From: Microcoleus asticus IPMA8
GTDB lineage: Bacteria; Cyanobacteriota; Cyanobacteriia; Cyanobacteriales; Microcoleaceae
Reading direction: 5' to 3'
Assembly: GCF_013179805.1 (NCBI RefSeq)
Contig: NZ_SRRZ01000008.1
Span: 28,980 to 92,979, forward strand
Length of the DNA: 64,000 bases
Shown here: positions 40,939-50,676 of the stretch, piece after piece
How the letters are laid out: the number at the start of each line of letters is the position of its first letter
Numbering within the stretch: the stretch's first letter is position 1
Made by a program: the position numbers and the translations under genes
The notes under the pieces: model-generated
What the model was told of the DNA's origin: nothing
Databases searched by the model: none
What the model saw: only the letters and a program-made list of their open reading frames with translations

Positions 40939-41709
40939 CTATTTAATTGCTTCTAACATAGCCTGAGAATCCGACAAAAAACCAAAACATTGTTTAACGT
41001 TATAAAGAGTAGCTTGCCAGCAATACTCGGGAGATGTCGTAGCTGTACAATCTTTGACTAAAATACAGTCGTAACCGAGGAAATTAGCATCTTGCAGGGT
41101 AGCCATGACGCACTGATCGGCGTTTACTCCTCCGAAGAAAAGTGTAGTTCTGCCGAGGTTCCGCAAGATACTATCTAAAGGAGTATCCCAAAAGCCACTC
41201 ATCCGATATTTGTCCACACAAATATCCTCGGGTTTTGGTTCCAATTCATCGACAACCTGCGCCGCCCAACTCCCTGCCATCAGTACAGGTGCGCGGTTTT
41301 TTGGCAGCGGATCTCCCAAACCTACGCCGTCGCCTGTGGGATTGTAAACGTGACGGGAAGCTGCACTAATATTGAGCAAATCGGGGCGGTTTCCCCAGTT
41401 TATCCAAATAATTGGCATTGCGTGCGATCGCAATTTTGGCAGCAAATTTATTAAAGGATTAATTGGAGTTCGGGCGGGCGTTACATCTACGCCAATATGC
41501 GCTAGCCAACCGTCGGGGTGACAAAAATCATTTTGCATATCTATCACCAACATTGCTGCTTTGGCTAAGTCCAAACGCAGGGTTTTAGTTTCTGTTCCCA
41601 GGGTAACAAGTTGAGGTGCGATCGGCGATCGGGTGATATCGGCAATTTTGGCATCAACTTTCCAAGCATTCGGTGGCACGCCCAAGGTGCGGAGAGAATC
41701 AGGATTCAT
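40939..41709 (-). CDS. Cysteine hydrolase, isochorismatase family
   Basis: The protein has 256 residues. The catalytic triad is visible: Asp in LVIDMQNDFCHPDGWLA, Lys in CVDKYRMSGFWDTPLD, and Cys in GGVNADQCVMATLQDA. These enzymes hydrolyse amides, for example N-carbamoylsarcosine, ureidoacrylate and biuret. It is divergent from an amidohydrolase pseudogene, a pairing that fits breakdown of a nitrogen-rich heterocycle. The cluster now seems non-functional in part because the amidohydrolase is broken. Confidence 0.92.
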   Translation of the reverse strand: MNPDSLRTLGVPPNAWKVDAKIADITRSPIAPQLVTLGTETKTLRLDLAKAAMLVIDMQNDFCHPDGWLAHIGVDVTPARTPINPLINLLPKLRSHAMPIIWINWGNRPDLLNISAASRHVYNPTGDGVGLGDPLPKNRAPVLMAGSWAAQVVDELEPKPEDICVDKYRMSGFWDTPLDSILRNLGRTTLFFGGVNADQCVMATLQDANFLGYDCILVKDCTATTSPEYCWQATLYNVKQCFGFLSDSQAMLEAIK

Positions 41710-41922
41710 AGGAATTTTGAGTCAAAAACAATTTCAAGTTTATAACAATTTGATTGTTACTAACTTGTGATATCTTAAATCTTTACTATAATTAAGTAGC
41801 AGGGGTTACTTTTTGATAATTTTGAGAATTTATTAAGTTTATTACTGTTGGGAAATCACAAATATTCGTGTTCTACAATCATAAAATAAAAATCAATGTA
41901 AATTTACAAAAAGGGTAAATAT

Positions 41923-42677
41923 GTGAGCTTTACAATTCAAAATGCTTTAATTCCGGTCGAGAGAAGTGATGAAACCGCAGACGTGCAAGTGGTGGATCAT
42001 TGCATAAGTGCGATCGAATAATTGGTTGTTTGAGCCCCATAACTTCCTTAGCGCACTGCGTTTGGCTGGACGATTCCGACATTGCGATTATGGCAGAAAC
42101 TGGAGAGACAGCCGTATACAATCCCCTCAGCAATTTGCGGTTAGGAAGCGGGATTGCACCGATTTTGAAATACCGTCAAGCGGGAGTAAACGTATATTTT
42201 AGCTGCGACGGCGCTGCTAGCAATGACTCTCAAGATTTGCTGGAAGCGATTAAAATTGGTTCGATTTTGCACAATATCGCGGATTTGGATTACCGCCAAT
42301 GGATTACACCGCGCCAGTCTGTAGAAATGGCATCCCTGGGAGGAGCAAAAGGCTTGAATCTCGCCGATGAAATGGGTTCGCTGACAGTGGGTAAAAAAGC
42401 AGATTTTGTGCTGTATGATTTAACCAGTTTATCATTGCTGCCGCGCACCTATCCGATTGGCTTGCTAATATTGGGACGCCCGGCTAATGCGGTAGACAGC
42501 GTTTGGGTAAACGGCAAGCAAATTGTCGCAGAAGGTAAGGTGAAAACGATCGATGTTGATGCTTTGAGGCGGGAATTATTCGATCGCAGCGAGTGAAATA
42601 GCAAGCGTCAATCGCAAACGGTGAGCGAGATTGAAGCGCACTACCGCCAAGTGATGAAACTGCAAGGTTACTCTTAA
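41923..42677 (+). pseudogene. Amidohydrolase (ATZ/TRZ-type) pseudogene with an internal deletion
   Basis: A GTG at 41923 opens 34 codons matching the family N-terminus (SFTIQNALIPVERSDETADV) that end in TAA. The frame then jumps to the middle of the enzyme: ITSLAHCVWLDDSDIAIMAE, TAVYNPLSNLRLGSGI, then the C-terminal VGKKADFVLYDL. About 190 residues, including the first metal His pair, are missing. A TGA at 42594 interrupts the tail, which continues in frame as TVSEIEAHYRQVMKL to a TAA at 42675. Intact relatives are about 450 residues. Confidence 0.85.
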
Positions 42678-42958
42678 AACCCGATCGCCCCACTCGATCC
42701 CAGCCCCCGGGAAACCCCCAACAAGCGCGTTAGCAAAGGCGGTGGGAGGAATGGGGGCGATCGAGCACAGCCGCATTTTATTAAAAATTATTATTTGTTA
42801 CAACACCATAATTAACATTTTCTTATTCCTGAAGGCAGAGGGAGCGATCGGCCATAACTTGCCCACAGAAAGAGGTATTTATACGCTGTGTTTCTTAAAA
42901 TCTTAAAATCGTTGCAGAGTGTATCAGGCGCTTAAAGAGCGCTTAAAGTAATATTAAT
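42678..42958. other. Intergenic region between the pseudogene and the cytochrome gene
   Basis: No gene is visible. Imperfect G/C-rich stretches at about 42700-42770 resemble dispersed repeats. The last 100 bases (with CTTAAAATC repeated) should carry the promoter of the di-haem cytochrome gene. Confidence 0.5.
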
Positions 42959-44947
42959 ATGCTGACAGCAAACTTGTTAGAGCCGAAGATATGGCGCCGC
43001 GGCCTCATCTTCCTATTGATAATTGCAGTTATAACTTTTGCCGCCTACAAAATAGAAATCACCTTAACAGGAACGCCAAAACTTTCTAAAACTTACACGC
43101 CCGCCACACAGCCGACACAACAAGAAATAGGCTCCTACGATCGGTTAGGCTTTGTAATTACTAAAGAAGAGGCAGAAAGTTTGCGTCAAACACCAGAAGG
43201 AGAAGAAGAATTGTCTCCAGAAAATGGCGCTGTTGCTATTACTGAAGATTTATTAAAACTCGGTCGCAAGGCATTTTATACCGAAACATTTGGCGGCGAA
43301 TACTTTCAAAGCGATGTAGCCGGCGCGCTAGACGGCCCGATCAATTCCGTGAGTTTGGGGAAGGCGATCGCGCGGCTGGGAGGCAAGCCGACAACTAATT
43401 TGCAAATACCATTAGACGAAGATGTAGAAATTGGCGGCAAACTCTTCAAAGCCGGCACATTTCTCAACACGGGATTGGACATCCCAAAAGGCTCAATTCT
43501 TCCCTTAGGAATGCGTACCAGCATCAAAGAAGGTAAGCTGAGAGTTGGCATTACTTGCGCTTTGTGCCACGCAACTGTAGATAGCAGCGGCCGCATTTTA
43601 GAAGGCGCGCCCAACAACGATGTTAACACAGGTTTGCTGTTAGCATTCGGCACCAATTCAGCCGCCATGTTTCGCCAAACAGGGGTTAATCCAACTCAAA
43701 TTTCACCAGGAAAACATACATATATTAACGCTAGCGGAGAGACAGCATATTTGCCAGATGCAAAAGCACTAGAAGATGCAGTTGACGCACAACTGTTAGC
43801 ATGGCCGCCGGGGAACTTCGATTCAACAGGCGATGTCGTTAACAATCCCTCCCAAATTCCCTCGTCTTATACCTTTGAAAACTGGCCTTACGGTTGGAGC
43901 GGATTTGCTTCTGTCGGCTGGTTTCACGGATTGACAACCCTCAACAACAACGTCCACGCTACTAACTCGGATGCTACCACGGGTGCAGATTCCAGTTTGC
44001 CGCTAACAGGCATTGATAAAGAAACATATCTCGGCACGCTTCTGCAAAATGCAGCTAATCCATCATTCCGCTTGCCAGAAGGTGCCAAACCCTCAGAATT
44101 TTTCGACAAAATTGACCCGACACCGGGGGAACCGGGGATAAATCGAACTACCAAAATGCCCGGTTATCCGAAGGGTTCTATTTTTATGTTAGACGGATTG
44201 ATGGCAAGCACGCCGGGACTGCCAGTTGCGGCGCAACTCAACGGAATGTCGGCTTGGCAAAACACGCTTGCACCGCCTCCAAATCAGCCGGCAAATGATG
44301 TGGAATCTTTACGGCGAGGTGCGGAGGTTTTTGCAGGAGCTGGTTGCATAGATTGCCACAGCGGGCGCTATTTTACTAATCACGATGTTGTCCGCGAACA
44401 GGAAATAAAATCTCAACCTTCTCGGGCAAAAGCACTGGCAAAGTTCCCCTTAATTTTTACCTCGCCTCAAACTTATGCTAACAGCGAAACTGTGCCGGTT
44501 TCGTCCGATGCACCTGTCTTAGATGTTCCTACAAATATCACGCCAAAACCATTGCAGCAGTTAGCTTATGCAGCGAACAATCCGGCGGGAGGTTACAAAG
44601 TACCGAGTTTAATCGGACTTTATTTAACCGCACCTTATTTGCACGATGGAGGTGTGGCGGCGGGTACGGAGCCAGACCAACTCGGAATGGCAGGCACGTT
44701 AATGCAGAATATTAAACCCGACCCGGCTGCTAGCTTGCGGGTTTTGGTTGACAGGAACTGGCGGGAAAAAGCAATTGCCGCTAACCGCGCTAATTCGGAT
44801 TTGCAAGCGACAAATGTTGACGGCAGCGGACACGAATACTGGGCAGATGAAAAAGCGGGTTATACTGCCCAAGAGCAAAATGATTTGATTCAATTTTTGC
44901 TGTCAATTGATGACAGTCCAGAAGTCCTACTTTCCCAATCAAAGTAA
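42959..44947 (+). CDS. Membrane-anchored di-haem cytochrome c (peroxidase-like)
   Basis: The protein has 662 residues. An N-terminal membrane anchor (FLLIIAVITFAAY, about 17-30) is followed by a long periplasmic part with two haem sites, CALCH (200-204) and CIDCH (463-467). The second part has YLTAPYLHDGG, as in di-haem peroxidase-like and RoxA-like proteins. Overall it resembles a group of large cyanobacterial cytochromes annotated only as electron transport proteins. A periplasmic oxidase or peroxidase role is inference. The SDR gene follows 8 bp later, so they are probably co-transcribed. Confidence 0.88.
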   Translation: MLTANLLEPKIWRRGLIFLLIIAVITFAAYKIEITLTGTPKLSKTYTPATQPTQQEIGSYDRLGFVITKEEAESLRQTPEGEEELSPENGAVAITEDLLKLGRKAFYTETFGGEYFQSDVAGALDGPINSVSLGKAIARLGGKPTTNLQIPLDEDVEIGGKLFKAGTFLNTGLDIPKGSILPLGMRTSIKEGKLRVGITCALCHATVDSSGRILEGAPNNDVNTGLLLAFGTNSAAMFRQTGVNPTQISPGKHTYINASGETAYLPDAKALEDAVDAQLLAWPPGNFDSTGDVVNNPSQIPSSYTFENWPYGWSGFASVGWFHGLTTLNNNVHATNSDATTGADSSLPLTGIDKETYLGTLLQNAANPSFRLPEGAKPSEFFDKIDPTPGEPGINRTTKMPGYPKGSIFMLDGLMASTPGLPVAAQLNGMSAWQNTLAPPPNQPANDVESLRRGAEVFAGAGCIDCHSGRYFTNHDVVREQEIKSQPSRAKALAKFPLIFTSPQTYANSETVPVSSDAPVLDVPTNITPKPLQQLAYAANNPAGGYKVPSLIGLYLTAPYLHDGGVAAGTEPDQLGMAGTLMQNIKPDPAASLRVLVDRNWREKAIAANRANSDLQATNVDGSGHEYWADEKAGYTAQEQNDLIQFLLSIDDSPEVLLSQSK

Positions 44948-44955
44948 TTAAAAAT

Positions 44956-45774
44956 ATGGCTGAGACGGTACTAATTACAGGTGCTTCTCAAGGCATCGGC
45001 AAAGCAACAACTCTTTTGTTTGCTAGCAAAGGTTATGATGTTGTGCTGGCGGCGCGCCAGAGCGATCGCCTGGAAGCTTTGGCTCAACAGGTAAAAGCGC
45101 TCGGGAGAAATGCTTGGGCTATTCCTGCTGATGTTAGAGATGCCGAACAAGTAAATTCACTGGTGCGCGCCGCGCTGGCTTCCTGCGGCAGTATTGACGT
45201 GCTAATTAACAATGCGGGCATCTACAGCTTGGGGCAAGTAGAGCAATATTCGTTAGAGGATTGGCACCAGATTATCGATACAAATTTGTGGGGATACATC
45301 CACACAATTCACGCGCTGCTGCCGCATTTTTTGGCTCGGGGCAGCGGTACAATTGTCAATGTGGGTTCGATCGGGGGCAAGATCCCGATCGCTTATCAAG
45401 TTCCTTACACTACTAGCAAATATGCTGTTACTGGATTGACGGAAGGATTGCACGCGGAATTATCGGATAAAGGGATTCGAGTTTGCGGCGTGCATCCCAA
45501 TTTTATCAAGACTGACTTGATGGAAAGAGCTATCTTTTTAGGGAAAGACAGGCAAGAAGTGCAGCAGCGACAGGATTTAGTAAAAAAGGCGATCGAAAGT
45601 CCGCTGTTAGAAAATCCTGAAGATGTAGCAAAAGCTATTTGGCAGGCGGTTAAACACCCGCACTCTGAGATAATGGTTGGTTCGGCAAATGTGTCGCAGG
45701 CAAGTTATCGTTTGTTTCCGGGGTTGATGGATTGGATATTTAAGAAAATTTTTGGAATGAAAGATAATGGTTGA
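44956..45774 (+). CDS. Short-chain dehydrogenase/reductase
   Basis: SDR of 272 residues: TGASQGIGKA (7-16), NNAGIYSLG, and the catalytic Ser in NVGSIGGKIP with YTTSKYAVTGL. The AARQ after strand 2 suggests NADP preference. It starts 8 bp after the di-haem cytochrome stop. Its C-terminus (GLMDWIFKKIFGMK) has an amphipathic tail like the SDR at 23397, a possible paralogue. Confidence 0.93.
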   Translation: MAETVLITGASQGIGKATTLLFASKGYDVVLAARQSDRLEALAQQVKALGRNAWAIPADVRDAEQVNSLVRAALASCGSIDVLINNAGIYSLGQVEQYSLEDWHQIIDTNLWGYIHTIHALLPHFLARGSGTIVNVGSIGGKIPIAYQVPYTTSKYAVTGLTEGLHAELSDKGIRVCGVHPNFIKTDLMERAIFLGKDRQEVQQRQDLVKKAIESPLLENPEDVAKAIWQAVKHPHSEIMVGSANVSQASYRLFPGLMDWIFKKIFGMKDNG

Positions 45775-45882
45775 GGATTCATAGCTTTCTTTAAATGGGT
45801 AAATTCAGCTTTGTTTGATATGATCTTTTATTGTCCTCATCATCTCTTCTGGGGGCAGCACAAACAAAGCAAGGAAGGTTGA

Positions 45883-47085
45883 ATGTTTAAATTGTACGGG
45901 TGGCGGCGAGGTTTGGTCTTAACTCTTGTTTTTGCGATCGCCCTTACCTACTCCGCGATTTTATCGCCCCGTCTCTTGGCTCAAACCCCGCCCAAAACCC
46001 CAACAACCGAATTGCGCGGCGTCTGGCTGACGAACATTGACAGCGACGTTATTTTCTCCCGCAACAACATCATTGACGCTGTAAATCGACTGGACAAACT
46101 CAATTTTAATACTATCTATCCCACTGTGTGGCAAGGAGGCTATACGCTTTATCCGAGCGCTGCAGCCCAACGAGTATTCGGACAGTCGATCGACCCATCG
46201 CCCGGATTGAAAGACCGAGACATCCTCAAAGAAATTATAGCACAATCCCGCCAAAAAGGTATAGCAGTAATCCCCTGGTTTGAGTTTGGTTTTATGGCTC
46301 CCGCCGAATCAGAATTAGCCACACTTCACCCCGACTGGCTGGCGCACCGGCGCGACGGTTCAACTATTTGGAAAGAAGGTCAACACGATCGAGTTTGGCT
46401 GAATCCCTTTCATCCCGAAGTCCAGCAATTTATCTTAAATTTAATCCTAGAAATTGTCGATAATTATGATATAGATGGCATTCAATTTGACGACCATTTC
46501 GGCTTGCCAGTAGAATTTGGCTACGAGCCGTTAACAGTGTCAATGTATCAGGAACAAATCAAAAGCCCTCCCTCCGACGACGCCCGCGAAACCTTCTGGG
46601 TGCGCTGGCGCGCTGACAAAATCAACGACTTCGTGGGGCGAGTTTCCCGCGCCATCAAATCCCGCAAAGAAAAATGTATTGTCAGCTTATCTCCCAACCC
46701 TTTTCACTTTTCTTTACCCGCCCACTTGCAGGACTGGTTTACCTGGGAAAGACGCGGCTATATCCAAGAAATTGTGTTGCAAGTTTATCGGAGCGATATC
46801 AAGCGTTTTAGTGCCGAACTGGAACGGGAAGAAGTTAAACTTGCTAAACTTAACATTCCAACTGCGATCGGCATTTTAACTGGTCTTAAAAATAATTCCG
46901 TGCCCCTCAAACAAATTCAAGAACAAGTGCAAGAAGTGCGAAAAAGAGATTTCGCTGGCGTGTCGTTCTTTTTCTACGAAAGTTTGTCTAATTGGGCTAA
47001 CGAAACCCCCGAACAGCGCAATTCGGCATTGCAAGAATTCTTTCCCACAAAAATGCAGCGCCCGCCATCCGAAGGCACAATTTGA
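45883..47085 (+). CDS. Exported glycoside hydrolase-like protein (GHL10/DUF187 type)
   Basis: The protein has 400 residues. A signal peptide (LVLTLVFAIALTYSAILSPRLLAQ) precedes the TIM-barrel domain that starts ELRGVWLTNIDSDVIFSR and continues NFNTIYPTVWQGGYTLYPS. The catalytic-type acidic residues lie in VIPWFEFGFM and YDIDGIQFDDHFGLP. These proteins are predicted to act on cell-envelope glycans (related to FenI and YngK); no substrate is proven here. The TIGR02117-like gene overlaps or follows at once. Confidence 0.92.
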   Translation: MFKLYGWRRGLVLTLVFAIALTYSAILSPRLLAQTPPKTPTTELRGVWLTNIDSDVIFSRNNIIDAVNRLDKLNFNTIYPTVWQGGYTLYPSAAAQRVFGQSIDPSPGLKDRDILKEIIAQSRQKGIAVIPWFEFGFMAPAESELATLHPDWLAHRRDGSTIWKEGQHDRVWLNPFHPEVQQFILNLILEIVDNYDIDGIQFDDHFGLPVEFGYEPLTVSMYQEQIKSPPSDDARETFWVRWRADKINDFVGRVSRAIKSRKEKCIVSLSPNPFHFSLPAHLQDWFTWERRGYIQEIVLQVYRSDIKRFSAELEREEVKLAKLNIPTAIGILTGLKNNSVPLKQIQEQVQEVRKRDFAGVSFFFYESLSNWANETPEQRNSALQEFFPTKMQRPPSEGTI

Positions 47086-47099
47086 AACCTACGGTTAAA

Positions 47100-47777
47100 A
47101 TGAGAAAAAGCATACAGCGCTTAGGAATTGTCATCTTATCTTTGAGCGCTTTCCTAACAATTGGCTATCTAACCCCCAGAAAGTGGGGAAATTACTCGCA
47201 AGCAGATTGCACAATCTCTCTATACATTTCTAACGAAGGCATCCACACCGAAATCATTGTTCCCGTTAAAAATGAATATTTTGACTGGAATCAATTTTTA
47301 CCGCTAACAGAAATAGGGCGGGATGCCACTTCTGATTATAAATATTTGTCTTTTGGCTGGGGAGATCGAGCTTTTATGCTGGAAACTCCCACATCAGAAA
47401 GTATCAACCCAGTTACAGCTTTCAAGGCGCTATTTCTCCCTACTCGGTCTACCCTACACGTTCAAGGTTATCGGGTTCTCCCCCTAAATATTGAAACCAA
47501 ATGTGTTAAAAATAGTGGAAAAAATTATCTGATGCTGGTAAATTTTATTAAAAATTCATTCCAATTAGATGCAGCAGGCAAGAAAATGAAAATTAGCTAC
47601 GGCTATGGTAACAGCGACAGTTTTTATGAAGCAAAAGGCAGTTACTATATTTTAAGAACTTGCAACGACTGGACGGCCGAAGCTTTGCAAAAAGCCGATG
47701 TCAATACTCCTTTATGGTCAACGCTGTCTTCTGCCATTATGTTTCATTTAAATAGCGGTTGCGAATGTCAAGAATAA
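47100..47777 (+). CDS. TIGR02117 (DUF2459) family protein
   Basis: The protein has 225 residues from the ATG at 47100 (the frame opens at a TTG at 47082). One N-terminal membrane segment, GIVILSLSAFLTIGYL. The domain follows: CTISLYISNEGIHTEIIVPV, YLSFGWGDRAFMLETP, TRSTLHVQGYRVLP, and RTCNDWTAEALQKADV. The Cys in RTCNDW and the His in GIHTEI are conserved and could be catalytic, as in NlpC/P60-like cysteine hydrolases, but this is inference. It is adjacent to and probably co-expressed with the glycoside hydrolase gene. Confidence 0.9.
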   Translation: MRKSIQRLGIVILSLSAFLTIGYLTPRKWGNYSQADCTISLYISNEGIHTEIIVPVKNEYFDWNQFLPLTEIGRDATSDYKYLSFGWGDRAFMLETPTSESINPVTAFKALFLPTRSTLHVQGYRVLPLNIETKCVKNSGKNYLMLVNFIKNSFQLDAAGKKMKISYGYGNSDSFYEAKGSYYILRTCNDWTAEALQKADVNTPLWSTLSSAIMFHLNSGCECQE

Positions 47778-47797
47778 ATGGTAATGGATAATACCAT

Positions 47798-47825
47798 TTT
47801 AGATTTTAGATTTTAGATTTTAGAA
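47798..47825. repeat. Heptanucleotide short tandem repeat (TTTTAGA type)
   Basis: Three to four TTTTAGA units follow the TIGR02117 gene and precede hisA by about 85 bp. Confidence 0.8.
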
Positions 47826-47909
47826 TGAATGATTATGTATGGGTTGGGATCTTGCCTAAAGTTGCATTCTTTTTTTTAGCTGGTATAATTACCAATTTGA
47901 GGAAAAATT

Positions 47910-48683
47910 ATGAATGTAATTCCAGCGATCGACTTATTGGATGGAAAATGCGTCAGATTGTATCAGGGAGACTACGCGAAGTCTCAAACTTTTAACGACA
48001 ACCCCGTCGCAGTCGCCAGAGAGTGGGTAAATGAAGGCGCAACCATGCTGCATTTAGTAGACCTCGACGGCGCTAAAGCAGGTCATCCAGTCAACCAAGC
48101 AGCCATTGAAGCGATCGTCCGATCCGTAGACGTTCCCTGTCAAGTAGGTGGCGGAATGCGCGCTCGCGCTTCTGTTGCTGCTATCCTCAATTTAGGCGTC
48201 CGGCGCGTCATTCTCGGCACTGTCGCCGTCGAACAACCGCAATTAGTCGGCGAATTGTCCGCCGAATTTCACGGCCAAATTCTGGTTGGCATCGATGCCA
48301 GAAATGGCAAAGTTGCTACTAGAGGCTGGCTAGAAACTTCGGAAGTTTTAGCAACAGAATTGGCGCAACAAATGGCCGAGTTAGGCGCGGCTGAAATTAT
48401 TTACACCGACATTCACCGCGACGGTACTATGGAAGGGCCGAATTTGGAATCTTTGCGCGAAATTGCTAACGCTATTTCGATTCCGGTGATTGCTTCCGGT
48501 GGCGTTAGTTCGATCGCAGATTTGTTAAGTTTGCTGGCTTTGGAACCAATTGGTGTCAAAAGTGCGATCGTCGGTAGGGCAATTTATACAGGCGATATCT
48601 TGCTAAAAGAAGCAATTCAAGCAGTCGGACAAGGGCGGTGGCAGGATGTACCGCCAGATTTGGGTTCTTCAAGCTTTGCTTGA
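47910..48683 (+). CDS. hisA: ProFAR isomerase (histidine biosynthesis)
   Basis: (beta/alpha)8 isomerase of 257 residues that converts ProFAR to PRFAR, the fourth step of histidine synthesis. The catalytic Asp8 is in IPAIDLLDGKCVRLYQGD and the second Asp in YTDIHRDGTMEGPN. The repeated phosphate loops are QVGGGMRARASV and ASGGVSSIADL. GAGGAAAA lies upstream of the ATG. It is a stand-alone gene, as usual in cyanobacteria where his genes are scattered. Confidence 0.96.
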   Translation: MNVIPAIDLLDGKCVRLYQGDYAKSQTFNDNPVAVAREWVNEGATMLHLVDLDGAKAGHPVNQAAIEAIVRSVDVPCQVGGGMRARASVAAILNLGVRRVILGTVAVEQPQLVGELSAEFHGQILVGIDARNGKVATRGWLETSEVLATELAQQMAELGAAEIIYTDIHRDGTMEGPNLESLREIANAISIPVIASGGVSSIADLLSLLALEPIGVKSAIVGRAIYTGDILLKEAIQAVGQGRWQDVPPDLGSSSFA

Positions 48684-48740
48684 TAGTCATGTCGAGTTAA
48701 CTGGCTACCCAATATCTAACAGTTATCAATTTTCCGACTC

Positions 48741-48770
48741 ACAGTCAACAGTCAACAGTCAACAGTCAGC
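48741..48770. repeat. Heptanucleotide short tandem repeat (AACAGTC type)
   Basis: Four near-perfect AACAGTC units in the spacer upstream of the antiporter gene. Confidence 0.85.
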
Positions 48771-48802
48771 GTAGAATCGTCTTTCTTACCATCATCCTAC
48801 CC

Positions 48803-50221
48803 ATGTTTTTGAACCATACAATTACAGCTTTAAGTTCTGGGATGGCATCCCTAGTTGCTCCCATACCTTTGTTAGCAACAGTCGAGGCAGAAAATGCGCC
48901 GATCGTCCTCAGCGGAGTTTTGCTCACTTTAGTAGTGATTTACCTCGCCAGTAAATTAGGCGCGGAAGCGGCTATAAAATTTGATTTTCCGCCGGTTCTG
49001 GGTGAACTTGTAGCAGGAGTAATTGTTGGCGTATCTGCTTTACACCTGGTCGTTTTTCCCGAAAGCGGGCTGTCAGCATCCAACTCAGGGATTATGACAG
49101 TTGTGCAATCGATTAATCATCTGTCTCCTGCCGCCCTCACCAGTGTGTTTGAATCGCAGAGTGAAGTCATTTCAGTGCTGGCTGAATTAGGCGTGATTGT
49201 TCTGCTGTTTGAAATTGGTTTGGAGTCGGATCTCAGACAACTAAAAGAAGTGGGGGTTCAAGCCGTCGTTGTCGCTTGTGTCGGCGTGGCAGTTCCCTTT
49301 GCCGCCGGTACTGCGGGCTTGATGATTATTTTCCACACGGCGGCAATTCCGGCGATTTTTGCGGGGGCTGCTTTGACGGCAACTAGCATCGGAATTACGT
49401 CGAAAGTTTTGTCGGAATTAGGACGGCTGAAATCTAAAGAAGGTCAAATCATTGTCGGTGCGGCGGTGATTGATGATGTGCTGGGAATTATTGTCTTGGC
49501 TGTTGTCGCGAGTTTAGCGAAAACCGGTGAGATTGATGTTGTTAATGTCATTTATTTGATTGTCAGTGCAAGTGTCTTTCTACTGGGTTCGATTCTGTTG
49601 GGCGGCATCTTTAACGACAGCTTCACTGCGGTGGTGGAGAAGCTCAAAACTCGCGGCAATATTGTGATTCCCGCCTTTATTTATGCCTTGTTCATGGCGT
49701 TTCTGGCCAATGCAATTCATCTCGAAGCGATTTTGGGTGCCTTTGCTGCGGGCTTGGTTTTAGATGAAAGCGATGCGCGCAATGAGTTGGATGAATTGGT
49801 GAAACCCATCGCCGATATGGTTGTACCCATCTTCTTTGTAGCGGTGGGAGCTCGGGCGGATTTGGGGGTTTTGAACCCAACAGTGCCAGATAATCGGGCT
49901 GGTCTTTTGATTGCCGTATTTTTGATTGTGGTTGCGATTTTGGGCAAGCTAGTGACCGGTTGGGTGGTGTTTGGTCTGCCGGGAATCAATCGATTGGCGA
50001 TCGGAGTGGGGATGATTCCTCGGGGCGAAGTCGGGTTAGTGTTTGCCGGCATCGGTTCCGCGAGTGGGGTTTTGGATAAACCGTTAGAAGTCTCGATTAT
50101 TATCATGGTGATTCTGACGACTTTTTTGGCTCCGCCATTTCTGCGGATTGCCTTTGGCGATACGGTAGAGCCTCCAGCTAGCGGGGAACCTTCTAGCGAG
50201 AAAACGGTGATTAGCGGGTGA
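48803..50221 (+). CDS. Cation:proton antiporter, NhaS3-like (CPA2)
   Basis: Membrane antiporter of 472 residues with 12-13 helices. It resembles Synechocystis NhaS3: VIYLASKLGAEAAIKFDFPPVLGELVAGVIVGVSALHLV near the start, LGVIVLLFEIGLESDLRQL, the AVIDDVLGIIVLAVVASL helix with the Asp-Asp that carries ions, and GMIPRGEVGLVFAGIGS late. NhaS3 is a thylakoid Na+/H+ antiporter; the ion here is inferred. The C-terminal tail is short, without a TrkA-N domain. Confidence 0.93.
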   Translation: MFLNHTITALSSGMASLVAPIPLLATVEAENAPIVLSGVLLTLVVIYLASKLGAEAAIKFDFPPVLGELVAGVIVGVSALHLVVFPESGLSASNSGIMTVVQSINHLSPAALTSVFESQSEVISVLAELGVIVLLFEIGLESDLRQLKEVGVQAVVVACVGVAVPFAAGTAGLMIIFHTAAIPAIFAGAALTATSIGITSKVLSELGRLKSKEGQIIVGAAVIDDVLGIIVLAVVASLAKTGEIDVVNVIYLIVSASVFLLGSILLGGIFNDSFTAVVEKLKTRGNIVIPAFIYALFMAFLANAIHLEAILGAFAAGLVLDESDARNELDELVKPIADMVVPIFFVAVGARADLGVLNPTVPDNRAGLLIAVFLIVVAILGKLVTGWVVFGLPGINRLAIGVGMIPRGEVGLVFAGIGSASGVLDKPLEVSIIIMVILTTFLAPPFLRIAFGDTVEPPASGEPSSEKTVISG

Positions 50222-50294
50222 TATTAAGTCTGTTTTAAGGTGGTTGGGGGCGATCGGCTGGTATTGAACCACTTTCCGGCGATCGTCTCCATTG

Positions 50295-50474
50295 CTACTC
50301 ATTCGCCTCCAGGTTATGTTGCATTTCCACACCAACGGCACCACCAGCCGCATCTAAACTTTCTCGCAGTGCGTTTGACATATTTTGTCGATCGACCAGG
50401 CTGCGGTTTTGACTGAGCTTATAGTTGCCTTCCCACCGAGTAACAGTCCTCTCAAAACCCACAATGCCGTTCAT
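50295..50474 (-). pseudogene. C-terminal fragment of an FMN-binding PaiB-like protein
   Basis: The frame reads MNGIVGFERTVTRWEGNYKL then SQNRSLVDRQNMSNALRES, which is the C-terminal signature of FMN-binding (PaiB) negative regulators (usually IVGFEIxITRLEGKWKLSQN). The flavin-binding N-terminal two thirds are absent, and the upstream extension of the frame to 50564 does not match the family. The gene is therefore a remnant. It converges on the antiporter. Confidence 0.65.
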
Positions 50475-50555
50475 AAAACCTTCACGAAACCTGTTCGATA
50501 AACTATCGCAGTGCGATTTGTAGCTAGCTTCATAGGTGTCTATTATCAGAAACGC

Positions 50556-50657
50556 TATAGCCATCCTAAATCATTTGTGAATTTCTTACTCCCTCCCCTT
50601 ACTAAGGGGAGGGTTGGGGTGGGGTAAAAAATTTACTACTCATGTAGGATTGCTATA
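50556..50657. mobile_element. MITE-like element, copy 1 (about 102 bp)
   Basis: Ends TATAGCCATCCTAAAT (left) and ATGTAGGATTGCTATA (right) form a 14/16 inverted repeat. The core is a hairpin, CTCCCCTTACTAAGGGGAG, followed by TTGGGGTGGGGTAAA. A second copy is at 59586-59688. There is no coding capacity. The TA at both ends would fit a mariner/IS630-type target, but this is inference. Confidence 0.75.
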
Positions 50658-50676
50658 TATATGAATGCGATCGCAG

